Source: Myxocyprinus asiaticus
Taxonomy: Eukaryota > Chordata > Actinopteri > Cypriniformes > Catostomidae
Length of the DNA: 64,000 bases
Assembly: GCF_019703515.2 (NCBI RefSeq)
Contig: NC_059347.1
Span: forward strand, 20,234,001 to 20,298,000
Direction of reading: 5' to 3'
Shown: one piece after another, positions 24,682 through 36,588 of the stretch
How the letters are laid out: every line of letters begins with the position of its first letter
Numbering within the stretch: position 1 is the first letter of the stretch
Made by a program: the position numbers and the translations under genes
The notes under the pieces: generated by a model
What the model saw: the letters and a program-made list of their open reading frames with translations, nothing else
What the model was told of the DNA's origin: nothing
Database searches by the model: none

Positions 24682-25830
24682 TAATGTACAGTCAGTGGTT
24701 GTTATTGCAAAATAAACATGGTGATCTCCGACGCAAAGCAGAGAGTCTTGTAACACCCTGAAGATGTTTATTTTGTGATAACAACTCAGGCTGTGTTTAC
24801 ACTGTCACAAAAAAATCTAATTTTTTACTCACATCTGACACAGATCGGATATTGTTGAACATGTGTAAATACTAAAATCCGCACGAGATCTGGTTGTCCC
24901 GCATTCGATCTGAGCCACTTCCAAATGTGGTTTTAAACCAGATACATATCCGATATCTGTACATCTGACCTACGTACGTCTTAACATGCATATGCGATTC
25001 CCCTTGGTTTTTCTTAACTATGTGTCCTTATAAAGCAGATGGGCCTGTAGGCGCTCACACAAAAACTCAGCTTCTCTTGTCGAGGCAGAAATTTTGTACC
25101 CACTCCCTGTCGTCAAACGTGGGTTTTTGGTCCCACCACTACTGACTTCTAGCCCTATTTGGATGGAATTAGTTTTATATGGGACGTGAGGTTATGTAAT
25201 AATTACCAGAGCTTTTCCCGCACCGGTAAAAATTACAGCGTGATTACCTACTATGAAACGGTCTGTAAAAAATAACCCCTGGTAATATTAATCCAGTGCA
25301 AATGAATAAAAAACTCATAAATTGGGGGCCTGGGTAGCTTAGCGAGTAAAGACGCTGACTACCACAACTGGAGTCACGAGTTCAAATCCAGGGTACGCTG
25401 AGTGACTCCAGCCAGGTCTCCTAAACAACCAAATTGGCCCGGTTGTTAGGGAGGGTAGAGTCACATGGGGTAACCTCCTCGTGGTCACTATAATGTGGTT
25501 CACTCTCGGTGGGGCACTTGGTAAGTTGTGTGTGGATGCCGTGGAGAATAGCGTGAAGCATCCACACGCGGTCTCCGTGGTAATGCGCTCAACAAGCCAC
25601 GTGATAAGATGCGCGGATTGACGGTCTCAGGTGTGGAGGCAACTGAGATTCGTCCTCCGCCACCCGAATTGAGGCGAGTCACTACACCACCACGAGGATT
25701 TAGAGCGCATTGGGAATTGGGCATTCCAAATTGGGGAGAAAAAAGGGAGAAAAAAAAGCCCGTAAATCTGCACTTTCCAGCCCTTGATTCCTTTAAATAT
25801 TAAATATTTACCCATGAAAAAAAGAAACGT
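24682..25830. other. Spacer between the two DIRS halves, probably inverted flank
   Basis: Holds unrelated intron sequence and one full SINE (25326-25768). Around 24785-24985 a stretch with 'cagatcggatat', 'gttgtcccgcattcgatctg' and 'tccgatatctg' looks like a worn DNA-transposon end. If the inversion idea is right, this block originally lay downstream of the DIRS 3' end in opposite orientation. Confidence 0.55.
25326..25768 (+). mobile_element. Full-length tRNA-derived SINE
   Basis: The tRNA-like head has an A-box 'tagcttagcgag' and a B-box 'gagttcaaatcc' at tRNA spacing. A body of about 350 bp follows ('cctcctcgtggtcactataa', 'acggtctcaggtgtggagg'), then an A-rich end ('ggggagaaaaaagggagaaa'). 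The 3' body is shared with the antisense fragment at 20655-20860. It probably depends on a LINE for transposition. Confidence 0.82.
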
Positions 25831-26112
25831 CCTGGTTACTTTCGTAACCTCCGTTCCCTGATGGAGGGAACGAGACATTGTGTCAATGTAGTGATACTAG
25901 GGATCACTCTTGGGCGCCCCAAACACCTCTGCTTTTTTGAAAAAAGGCCAATGAGAATTGGCGAGTGGAATTTGCATGCCACTCCCCCGGACATATGGGT
26001 ATAAAAGGAGCTGGTATGCAACCACTCATTCAGGTTTTGTGCTGAGGAGCCGAGACCACGTCCCGGCCATTTTAGCGGGTAGTTCAGCATTGTGGCAAGA
26101 GGGACACAAAGT

Positions 26113-26218
26113 CTCATTCCCTCCATCAGGGAACGGAGGTTACGAAAGTAACCAGGACATTCCCTATCTGTCACTCACTCCACGTTGTGTCGATGTAGTG
26201 ACATTAGGGGTCCCTATA
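26113..26218 (-). repeat. DIRS internal complementary region, copy 3
   Basis: Same arrangement as at 5383-5485: 'ggttacgaaagtaaccagg' joined to 'acattccctatctgtcac', the complement of the two joined element termini. Its preservation in a second copy argues against chance. Confidence 0.8.
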
Positions 26219-26985
26219 CAAAACGCCACAACTAGCTGAACTGTGTTACGTGAACTGGCGGCGTGTGACAGGTAGACTGCTGTGTGCCTCATAGCCAGTG
26301 CACCAGGCCTTCACGTAACCTCCCCCAGCGCTCTTATGGGTGTCGAACGGTCCATCAGGAACAAGTTGACTGCCCAACTACAGGGACAAGCTAGCCCAGC
26401 CGAGGCCTCTTTTCCCTCTCTTTTCTCCCCAAAAAAGAGTGGAATTTGTTAACTGACTGGGAGCCATAAGTGTCTGCGTCGGGGGGTGTCCCTCCCAAGG
26501 GGAAGACACCGCAGAGACCACACCCTGCCCAAAAAGGAGGGGGGGGGGGGTATTTTGAGTGGAATACGTCACATGGTCTTACCGAGTCTTGTCGGAAGTA
26601 TGTCATGTGGAGAGGTCCCATGGTAGGTCCTACCTGAAGGGGAAGGAGTTTCTACAGAACATGGCGACCGGGGCAGAGGGGCCTCTGCCCAAGGAAGATG
26701 CAGTTTGCCGTCAGGGAAACAATTTTGTGGAAGATATCACATGGGGTCGCCTTCGGGGAACCAGCACATCTGGACCATCTACCTCAGTACAGGGGCTTAT
26801 TAGCACATGTACTAGGCCGGTCAGCGAGTTTCTCTGCAAACTCAACTGCCAGAGGGCTAAGGAGGAAAGTCATCAAAGGATCACAGTCTGTGAACACAAC
26901 TGGGAGTCAAGAGTGCACATCTTCACCTCAAGGGAGGGGAAAGGCATTATGCGAAAGCAGTACACCCGGCCAGTTGTCCCGGAAC

Positions 26986-27786
26986 TTACCTGCTCGTGCC
27001 TGCCAATACACAGGACGAGACCGGCTCAACCTGGAGATTGTAGAACCTCGCAAAGGTGTTGGGTGTTGCCCAGCCCGCTGCTCTGCAGATGTCTACCAAA
27101 GAGGCGCCACTGGCCAGGGCCCAGGAGGCCGCCACACTCCTGGTGGAGTGGGCTCGTAACCCCACAGGGGGTGGCACGTCCTGAACCTGATATGCCATCA
27201 TGATGGCATCGATGACCCAGTGGGTGATCCTCTGTTTGGAGACAGCGCTTCCTTTCCGCTGTCCACAAAAGCAAACAAAGAGCTGCTCGGAGCTTCTAAG
27301 GCTCTGCGTGCGATCCAAATACATGCATAAAGCTTGCACCAGACACAGCAACACAAAGGCTGGGTCTGCCTCCTCCTGGGGCAGTGCTAGCAGGTTCACC
27401 ACCTGATCCCTAAAAGGAGTTATGGGAACTTTGGGCACATAGCCCGGTCGGGGTCTCAGGATCATGTGAGAGTAACCCGGACCGAACTCCAGACACGATT
27501 CGCTGACAGAGAACGCCTGCAGGTCCCCTACCCTTTCAATGGAAGTGAGCGCAGTCAGGAGGGCAGTCTTCAAAAAGAGTGCCTTAAGCTCAGCTGACTC
27601 CAAGGGCTCAAAGGGAGCTCCCTGTAGACCCCGAAGGACTACGGAGAGGTCCCATGAGGGGACGAGGCGCGGTCTGGAGGGATTCAACCTCCTAGCGCCT
27701 CTCAGGAACCTGATGATCAAGTCGTGCTTCCCCAAATACTTACCATCTACTGCATCGTGATGAGCCGAAATAGCGGCTACATACAC
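26986..27786 (-). CDS. DIRS tyrosine recombinase ORF (about 266 aa)
   Basis: Clear sister of the recombinase at 6086-6943. Catalytic positions: Arg in 'SIERVGDLQ', His-x-x-Arg in 'AHSTRSVAASWAL', and Tyr in 'TPNTFARFYNL'. It starts about 20 codons later than the other copy because the region upstream (27787-27800) has a small deletion relative to copy 1. It keeps 'GASLVDICRAAGW' where copy 1 has lost two residues. It has no promoter of its own now that the 5' half is separated, so it is best seen as a dying transposon gene. Confidence 0.82.
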   Translation of the reverse strand: MYVAAISAHHDAVDGKYLGKHDLIIRFLRGARRLNPSRPRLVPSWDLSVVLRGLQGAPFEPLESAELKALFLKTALLTALTSIERVGDLQAFSVSESCLEFGPGYSHMILRPRPGYVPKVPITPFRDQVVNLLALPQEEADPAFVLLCLVQALCMYLDRTQSLRSSEQLFVCFCGQRKGSAVSKQRITHWVIDAIMMAYQVQDVPPPVGLRAHSTRSVAASWALASGASLVDICRAAGWATPNTFARFYNLQVEPVSSCVLAGTSR

Positions 27787-28134
27787 TTAGCGAACAGACG
27801 CCACTTCAAGGCATACAGGTGCCTCATAGAGGGAGCCCTAGCCTGAGTGATCGTGTCTACCACCATGGGTGGTACGTCCCGTCCAGGGGCCAGACGTTGA
27901 GATTCCAGAGGTCTGGTCATGGGTGCCAGATGGTGCCCCGTCCCTGAGAAAGAAGGTCCTTCCTCAGGGGAATTCGCCAGGAGGTGGGCTGTTGCGAGGA
28001 GCGTGAGATCCGAGAACCACGTCTGGGTGGGCCAGTAGGGTGCTACTAGGATGATCTGCTCCTCGTCCTCCCTGACCTATCTCATGACTGCCTCATGACT
28101 GTGTATTAAAGCAGTTAGGTACTGATCACAGTTT

Positions 28135-28765
28135 ATTGTTAGAGATTACAGTGTGTGTTTGTGTGTGTGCTGGTTTTGGTGGTTTAAGAGGACATTTTGT
28201 TTAGGTTATACACTAGTCGTTACAAGGGTATTATGCTATAAATGTCAGTTTATGAGGACATTTCTAGTGTCCCCGTAATTCAAACAGCTTAAAAACATAC
28301 TAAACAATGTTTTTTTGAAAATGTAAAAATGCCAAAAGGTTTCTGTGAGGGTTAGGTTTAGGGGATAGAATAGACAGTTTGTACAGTATAAAAATCATTA
28401 CATCTATGAAGAGTCCTCATATTGATAGGAGTAGCAACGTGTGTGTGTGTGTGTTTGGGCGGGTTTGGGTGGTTTACGAGGAAATTTTTTTAGGTTACAA
28501 ACTGGTAATTACAAGGGTATTATTCTATAAGTGTGGTTTATGAGGACATTTCTAGTGTCCCCATAATTCAAATGGCTTAATAAACATACTAAACAATGTA
28601 TTTTTTGACAATGTAAAAATACAGAAAGTTTTTTGTGAGGGTTAGGTTTTGGGGTAGGTTTAGGGTTAGGGGATAGAATCTATAGTTCGTACAGTATAAA
28701 AATCATTATATCTATGGAGAGTCCTCATAAGGATAGCCGCATATACATGTGTGTGTGTGTGTTTG
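28135..28765. repeat. Two tandem copies of an approximately 300-bp unit with GT runs
   Basis: Each unit has a (GT)n start, then 'tttatgaggacatttctagt', 'aacatactaaacaatgt', 'ctgtgagggttaggttt' or its variant, and 'agtcctcata'. Unit 1 is about 28140-28437 and unit 2 about 28438-28745, followed by another GT run that would begin a third. Unit 2 has an extra 'ggtaggtttagggtta' expansion. Confidence 0.85.
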
Positions 28766-30708
28766 TGTGTTGGAGTGAGAGGCTAATGCTTTTGTGTGGG
28801 TGTAAACAAGGCCGTAACCATGTCTTGAACATTGGGGGAGACCAAACCATTTTGAGGGTGGGTGGTCACGGGTGTTGAGTTCACAAATACAATGGTCCTC
28901 TTTGGTCCTTTAATATAGTAAAGTGCTTAATGCAATAATTTTCTGAATAAACTCTTGAAATGCAATAAAGTGTCTGCATTGCTAGCAATTTGCCTGTTTT
29001 AGTCATCTTTTCTTTCTTTTGTGCTGTCTCAAAGAAAAGATGAATATAATTTGAATCTCTTTTCATCACTGATGTATCTGTATCTGACTGTGTCAGCTGG
29101 CTAGCAAAAAGAAAATATACAAAATTATTTACTGCTCTCAAGTTGTCCCTCATTGTTTTTTCCTCCCAGTATAATCTTAAAACAATATTTTCTTCAAGAT
29201 TCCTAATGCTGCTCTCTTCCATACAAAAACAGTTCATATTGAGCACTGCTGTCAAGGTCCAAAGGAAAAAAAAAAAATCATTAGAAAAATGTTCTTAAAA
29301 GTAGTCCATACAACACATAGCTGTTGTGTGGCCCTATAAAGCTTGGAATATAATGCACTTGTCATATGGACTATTGTTATGATGTCTTTATGCTGAACCT
29401 TTAATAGTGCTTTATGGTATTTGTCCTTTTTGAAGTTCGACAGCTCCTGCTCACTATAAACTGTTATTTTATGGAATAGAGCTGCTTAAAATATCTATTT
29501 TTATGTTCCAAGAAAAAACCCAGCATATGGGTTTTGAACAACATAAGGGTGAGTAAATTTTCCATTTTTAGGTGAAATACTTTAACTGGTGGCCCATTTT
29601 TTGAACATAGACCTGACAAGACATCCACAAATTAAAATGTCTCTTTTAAAAGAAGACTCTTAGGGGATGCTGTACAAAATTCAGAATTAAAGACAAAAAA
29701 GTTATTTAGAAAATCTTACATTGATTTTAAATTATTTATTATTTATTAATTACCTAATAATATTTGCATTAAGAATATGACACTGTCCTTGCCAAAACCT
29801 AAAAGCACAATTGAAGCCACAAGTCAGGTCTTACCATGTTCTAGTTTTAATCTGAGGGTGAAAACAGTCTAGCTTGTGTTATTGATCATTTTCGTAGACA
29901 AAGTCAAGTGAATTTTCTAAAAAGCTACTTCAAAAACCTGCCAGATTACCACATTCATTCAATTCCTTTACAATATACACACATTTACACTTTGTCTTAG
30001 CCTGACATGCTGAAAACTACTCCATTAATGTTTTCACATTCACAGTTATGAGTGACATACGAATCACGTACTGAACATTACATATTTTGCCAAATGGTGA
30101 ATTATTGCAAATATTGTATGTTTAGTTATATACTGACATCTTACATGACACAAATACTCTTAACCTGAACTGCTTGCTGATGCGGGGCATTGGGATAATC
30201 CATGAGGTTCCCACTCATCTTCTTAAATTTGAATCCCGCCTTCATTGATTTGATTTGATCTCAATTGACATTGACGAGCGGTGTTAAGACTACTGTGCAT
30301 GCTAAAAATTAAACTTTTTTTAAACCATTATGTTATTCCTGCAACTACTTAATGACAATTAAACAGCAGTGCATAATGAACTGCAGCAGAACAGCAACAA
30401 GGATATCAATTATTGGGGGACAGTCTGGCCATATCTGATTATTGGGGGGACTTGTACTTTGACTTGTCAAAGTATATTGTGGTTACGGCCCTGGGTGTAA
30501 AGATGGGAATCTCCACATGGTGCTGTCATTTCAACTATTATTTTTTTTGTTGTGTGTGTGTGAAAGTGTGCTTGTCTTTTCTAAACACAGAGATTGTTTT
30601 TGTGTGTATGTGCTTGTATGTCCTGTGATTATCTCCAAGGTTACCCAGAGGTCCTTTCCTCTTACTATTTCACTTTCTGTTCATTCTGTCTCCGCACCCT
30701 ATGTTCTC

Positions 30709-30775
<67 letters not shown>

Positions 30776-31388
30776 GCATCTAGCTGTGTGGGAGAGGACA
30801 GAGGCCATGTTCTTATACAAAAATCAGTGTACAGAGTGGTTTGTCCACTCAGCCTCATCTCAGACTGCCATAGGTGACTTTGCTCCAATTATGTCAATTA
30901 CACCATTTTATGGTACTTTCAGTGGAGAAACTTTTGTGTCCTTTCCAATTCAACAGCAGCAAAGTACTGCTCCATTATGAAAAAAATGATGTGAACAATA
31001 TGCATACTTTCCATATAAAGTATACAGTATATTACAGGAAGAACTGTCTCCTGCAAATAACTGTTTGCTTACAGCTCTGTTACTGTATTGTAAAATTACA
31101 GTGTAGTACTGTATGTAATGCAGTTGCATACTGTAATTGTTGCATACAATAATCCTGTATTTCTCAATCTCCAAGAATCCAAAATTTTTAGAACAATCCA
31201 CTGTAGGAGATACTGATACTGTTTCTTGTGAGAATTTTACTGAAAATGTACAGTGTGGCAGAAACTAATGAGAGTTAGTTCATGCTACTGTTTGTTTATA
31301 ATCACTATGTTTCTTTTTAGTAAAAAGTTTCTATATTGTGCAATAAGAATGTCAGTTAGTATTGCTTTGACTGGTATTTCATGTATTA
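28766..31388. other. kcnt1 intron with Angel-like arm and a GT/TA microsatellite
   Basis: At 29500-29590 'acaacataagggtgagtaaa' and 'ttttaggtgaaatactttaa' match one arm of the Angel-type foldbacks at 38028-40052. At 30713-30775 a (GT)n run of about 25 units passes into (TA)n. Frames with poly-Cys-Val or Thr-His at this site are repeat translations. No exon seen. Confidence 0.55.
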
Positions 31389-31396
31389 TCTGTAGG

Positions 31397-32247
31397 CAGC
31401 GTTGGGAGGGTTACTTTTGAAATGTATTCCACTACAGATTACAGAATACATGCTGTAAAATGTAATTTGTAACATATTCCATTAGATTACTCAAGGTCAA
31501 TAACGTATTCTAAATACTTTGGATTACTTCTTCAGCACTGGTAGATTTTTTTCACTTGTTTTGACTATAAAAACTCTGCCAGTACAGTAAGACAAAATAC
31601 ACATGTTAAAAATACATTCTCTGAAAAAACTAAGTATCTTATGCAGTGTTGTTTCTAAAACAAGATAAATCAAATTGATCTTGTTTTAAGGATTTTTAGA
31701 TATTTTTACAGAAAAACAATACAAAAATTATTATCAAGAATAAGATTTTTGCACTAATATCAAAGGTCTTACTAGAAAGAAAGAAATTATGATCCAACGT
31801 GAATTTTCTTGATAAATAAATATGATCATGCTTTGGTAACATGTGCATGTAAAATGGCTAGAAATAGCATTTTATCAGCGTAAAGCTGACAATTTACACA
31901 AGGTTTATTTCTATTTCTTCTGCTCCCAACTTACTTCAAACTTACTTCTCTGTCTGCTCGTATGAATGTAACACATCATAAGAAAGTGTTTCAGCGCTGT
32001 TCAAATGCACTTTGGATCGCATCATTTATATGTATAAATGTTTTCCATCTGAAAGGACTAAATATTAAATGAAACAAATGACAATAAAATGCAAAGTAAT
32101 CTCTTCAGTAATCAAAATACTTTTGGAATGTAACTGTATTCTAATTACCAATGATTTAAATTGTAACTGTAGTAGAATACAGTTACTTATATTTTGTATT
32201 TTAAATACTTAATCCCGTTACATGTATTCCGTTACTCCCCAACCCTG
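31397..32247. mobile_element. hAT-like element with perfect 8-bp target duplication
   Basis: The left end is CAGCGTTGGGAGGGTTACTT and the right end is GTTACTCCCCAACCCTG, inverted. Perfect duplication TCTGTAGG at 31389-31396 and 32248-32255. The subterminal parts are also partly inverted ('tgtattccactaca' against 'tgtagtagaataca'). Non-coding inside. Confidence 0.88.
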
Positions 32248-32255
32248 TCTGTAGG

Positions 32256-34117
32256 TATGATGAAATTGATCTGGAGGCTTTTAAATAACCTCAGTGTAAC
32301 TGTATCAGTGTGGAGGTGTTTTTCCAGTGTGATAATCTTGAGTCAGTGCTAGTGTGGGTATGAAAGGTGAGGGTGCTTTCAGGGCATTCCCTCAGCTGTT
32401 CTTTCCATGGTGCAGTCTAGACTAAAGGCCAAAGTAGCCTCTGCATCATAGTGAGTGGGCGAGTACCAGAGACTGTCAGAATATCCATCTTGCAAGCTAC
32501 AGCCATTGGCTAGTGAGCTGTTTTCAGTGTTTTCATGTGTCACACTCCTTAAATGTGAAGTGCATAATTATCTGTGCCAATAGCGACCCCGAACAGAATT
32601 ACAAAAATACATTCCAAATTAAATTTCAAACACTCAGGTAGTCCCACCACAAACTCATGCCATTGGCTGAGTCAAAGTTATATCAAGCCACTAAATCAAC
32701 AGACTGATTTCACAGTGAATTTGGAAACAGTAGGTTGACTTTTCTTGAGCTAAACCAGAGGCACTTTAGCAGAGACGGACCAGTGTTATTAAAATGAATG
32801 GGAGAAATTGGAGCACCCAATGTGTGTAGAAAAGAAACCTTACAGATACAGTAAAATAGCCAATCACCTTTTAGATATAGTATCGCCTGTCAGTCAACTC
32901 AAGAACATTCATGTGCATTTGATGAGCCAGCCTGAAAAATTGCATTCTTTAGCATGTTTTGAGCTAAAGAAGCAAAATATATGATACCATTGTTGTAAAA
33001 TTTTACTGCTGATTTTAAATATGTTCTTTGATTATAATCTTGATCAACTGAGATTTCTGTCTTTCCCCATTCAAGTAGATAGGAGCTGTACTTTTATGCT
33101 GCTTGTTTATATAATGGGGGCCAGCTGGTACGTGAAAGCTGTGCGGTATGTGTAAACCTCACTCCCCTCGCCTCAAGAGGCACACTAGCGACTGACGCTA
33201 GAGGCTGTAGCCTTTAGCCTTCTCGTTAGCACGCCCACCTCCCATGCTGGCTGACACCGGTTCAAATCCTGCCCGGGAGCAGGACTGATTACATTTACAT
33301 TGAAAATAGCTGCTCGAAAGCGTTCAAAAGATGGCTGCCGAGTGGACTGACTGGCCTTGAAAGGGACTTTGACTAAATTCAGCCTCCGCTTACCAGAATT
33401 TGTTGCACTGCTCCCAGTGGCAAAAGCAGGATGTGATTTTGAATGTACAGGCACGTGTGAGTTTCATTTTCTGAGTGAAATGCCCACAGAGGGGTACCAA
33501 AAGGGAGTTGTAAAGAAAGGTGTTTTTAGCTGTAAATGTTGGAATACAGTGAAGGAGAATGCATATTTTATTAACTCTACCCCCAAACCCCAACCCTAAA
33601 CCTAACCATCAGTGGAGTAAAAATGAAATCTTAGAGGGAAAATGGAACCTCCGAAAGTCAGAATCATGCTTGTCACTGTTTATGCAAACATGATCGCTTC
33701 CTGGTTTCCACACGAGATGAGAACCCAGGTCTGCGAACCCAAATTGGTGTCAGTCACATCATTAGACAGGATAAACACACTTTAACTGATGCAAAAAAGT
33801 CTAATGGGAGATGGTGCTAGTCAGTAACTTGGCAGTAATGGGGCAGATGTCAGGGTTCTGAAACATTCGGAAGCAACATGTCATCTTCCCATGTGATCAT
33901 GTTGCAATCAAATCGATTGCAACTCTGTTTGCTGCTGCCTGTGTCACAGAAATTAAATTAATTTATATTAAGCTACATTGTTTGACCGATATTTCCCAAG
34001 GATCATAAAATAAAACTGCTCACATTTAATCTAATATTACTGTATACTGGCATCTCATATTACACAGTGTTGGTAGGTGATAAGTTTTTTTTTTTACTAA
34101 ACTTTTATGCTCATTTC
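32256..34117. other. kcnt1 intron, mostly unassigned
   Basis: No exon recognised apart from the SINE-like piece at 33190-33290. Frames at 33185-33599 overlap that repeat and its flank and have no domain. Confidence 0.4.
33190..33290 (+). repeat. tRNA-like SINE head
   Basis: 'cttctcgttagcacgcccac' (A-box-like) and 'caccggttcaaatcctgccc' (B-box) are spaced roughly as in a tRNA, but the stems do not pair well. It is most likely a SINE head of a different family from 25326-25768. Confidence 0.5.
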
Positions 34118-34120
34118 TAA

Positions 34121-34379
34121 AGCTGGCGCCACACCAGCAGATTTTGGCCTGCCTCTGCGACAAAAAATGTTTTCAAGCAAGCCGGATGTGTTTTTTTTTT
34201 TTTTTTTTTTAGTTTTTGAAGCCATTAACTCAGAAGGGAGTCCTGACAGTCAAGTGATTAACAACCTCCCACTGGCAGATGCTAATGCACGCTTCGTTTC
34301 CCTCCGCCCGGCTGGCGATTATGTTAATGCAGCTCACACCTGAAAATCACTGGAAAAATCGCCTAGTGTGGCACCGGCT
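34121..34379. mobile_element. Harbinger-like MITE, 259 bp
   Basis: Starts AGCTGGCGCCACACCAGC and ends, reading inward on the other strand, AGCCGGTGCCACACTAGGC. TAA flanks both sides (34118-34120 and 34380-34382), fitting the TWA target of PIF/Harbinger elements. A T-tract of about 20 lies at 34191-34210. Non-coding. Confidence 0.7.
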
Positions 34380-34399
34380 TAATGTGTGCAATTCAGTCT

Positions 34400-34570
34400 C
34401 TGTGGAATAAAGAGATAGTTCACCCTAAAATTAGAATCTTGTCATACCCTTATGTTGTTCCAAACCTGACTTTCTTTCTTCTATGAAAGACAAATGGAGA
34501 TGTTAGACTGTTAGTTTCGGTCAGCATTTTAAAAGAGAACAAAAAATCACAAACTTCACTGTTAAGATGA
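34400..34570. repeat. Angel-like foldback arm
   Basis: 'gatagttcaccctaaaatta', 'cataccc ttatgttgttcc' and 'gactttctttcttcta' correspond to the left arm of the elements at 38028-40052. No matching right arm was found. Confidence 0.6.
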
Positions 34571-35486
34571 CACTGAAGTCTTTACATATTTTGACATCAT
34601 TACTGTAATATTGTGGGAATGAGACTGTGAGCACAGGAGACAAGGTGTTAAGGATAGTGTGCACATCACATTTCATGATCGTGAAGAAACAGTGTCGTAG
34701 TCACCTTGTGTGTTGTCGCCATGGCAACATGTATTAGGAAGACCATGTTGCAAGTTATCTCAATTTAAACAGTGTGCTTGTCTCGTTTGCCAATTGAATA
34801 ATATAAAAAAGACCAATGCGATCAATGTGACATCATTCTCTGATTGTGTAAAAATATTCATTGCAAATCCCTGTTAATTTTTGTCTTAATGCAAAGACGA
34901 TTAATTATTCAATCCCCCTTACTGAAAAATGACAGTCTATAAAGCGATTAGCTAAGGAAATCTCATAGGTATTTTTGGAATGTTGTGATGATTGCAAAGC
35001 AATTACAGGCAAACATTTCCTTACTAAATAACAAGTTGAAATTACACTCCTATTGAAATAATATGAAATATTCACTCAGTAAGCTCAGTTTGTATCACTT
35101 CCTCCTTGTACAGTGTTATTAAAAAAAACAGATAATTTTGTCTGCCCATTTTGTAGAACTAATAGTACTTTCAATAATACTTTTTCAGTAGAATCAATAT
35201 CATTTTTTCTTTCTTTAAAATTAAAATGTATAGCTTTCTTATCAAACTGATTTAAAAATAATACACATAATTCTTTATTTATTTATTTATTCATGCTTAG
35301 TTTTTGCACACTTTCTTTTGTGTTTACTAGCCAACAATTGCATTGTTGTTTTTTAGTAATTTATGCATGCTTTCTTTTTTCTTTCTTTCTTTCTTTCTTT
35401 CTTTATTCTTTCTTTATTTATTCATGCATAGTTTCTGCATACACTTTTTTATTGTGTTTACTACCCAGAAGTTGCATACTAGCATT

Positions 35487-35522
<36 letters not shown>

Positions 35523-36588
35523 TGTTATTTATGCTTGCTTTTTTCTTTTGTAGTGCTTCACCCAAGGATTTCTCATTTCCATGTGAAAAGTGGCATGAAA
35601 TCTTACAATTACAGCCAGCAATGGTTTCTCTTACAGTATTTACAGTAGATGTCTTTAAGATTGATTCTGTCTCGTTATTTCTATCTCTACTTCCCTTTAA
35701 TAAAAAAACAAAACTTGTGTGGTGCATAGAGCAATGTTCTGAATCATCCATCTGTGAAATTCTGTGGCTTGCATGTTGCATTCTCCCACCAGACCCCCTG
35801 ACAGTTTATCACTGAACATCTCATGCATGCTTTGTCAAGACTGGAAAAAGATGCCATATTATGAGAGCATGAAGAGTCCAATATTTTGTTTTCTCCTTTT
35901 TTGTTATGCTTGAGGATTATTCTTTTAAGCTAATATGAAAAATGTTTTTTTCTTTCTTTCTTTCTTTTTTTTTTTTATGGTTAGTTATACAATATCTAAG
36001 CTGTAGAACAGTATGAAAGGATTACTTGGCTTGCAGAAAATGTTTTTCTCGCAGGCATAATGTTCTGCTGTTGTTTTTGCTGGTGCCCTGAGCTGACTGT
36101 CCCCTATGGTGCTCTAGCTGTGATTCAGGCAGCTGTTGTAGCACTTTGGAGCTCTCAGCCCTATGGTAATGTGTAGTGACATGTAATCATCTCCAAACTC
36201 AAGACTTCCATCTGCTGTTCTGAAAAGGGAAGTGATTTAGTGATTAGTGGTCTGCTCTGGGAAATACTCTGCTGTGAACTGAAATGGGGTGCATTTTACA
36301 AAAGCATTGTTCACAAGTTCCCCCGTTACCAACATAGTTCAACGATTTGGTGTTTCCAGAAACTGTAGTTCCAACAAACATTCGCAACCAGCATTGCACA
36401 ATTGTGTGGTTGGAACTACAGCTCTTTACCTGTGCTTAGAAGCATAGTTCCTTGTCAGTTTGCTGTATGGACATCATTTGACTTCGCTGTAGCTTCTGAA
36501 TCTTTCATTCTGTCAACACTTTAACCATGTTTAGATGCATTTAAGAAAACAACTTTTGAGAATTGAAAATTCAGAACTTCTAAAACTA
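34571..36588. other. kcnt1 intron with several microsatellites
   Basis: (TTTC)n at about 35374-35405, (TTG)n at 35489-35521, and a second TTTC run at 35949-35970. Long Phe/Leu/Cys-rich or Thr-rich frames here are translations of these repeats. No host exon. Confidence 0.6.

Larger units (their letters stand above)
25831..28078 (-). mobile_element. DIRS-type retrotransposon copy 3 (3' part only)
   Basis: Minus-strand element running from the 3' terminus (hairpin GGTTACTTTCGTAACC at 25833) through the internal complementary region (26113-26218) and recombinase (26986-27786) to an abrupt end at 'ctccctgacct' (28078). gag, RT and RNase H are missing. The missing part begins exactly where copy 2 stops. 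A TATA-like 'gggtataaaaggagctgg' lies near 25997. Confidence 0.88.

Noticed and set aside
25326..25400. tRNA gene
   Set aside because: The tRNA-like head is continuous with a SINE body that recurs without the head at 20655-20860.
26559..27203. A 214-codon plus-strand frame as a host gene
   Set aside because: Lies entirely within the third DIRS copy, antisense to its recombinase and 3' region.
30517..30980. Frames with long Cys-Val or Thr-His runs
   Set aside because: Direct translations of the (GT)n microsatellite.
35293..35781. Phe/Leu/Cys-rich and poly-Thr frames
   Set aside because: Produced by TTTC and TTG simple repeats. No domain and no splice support.
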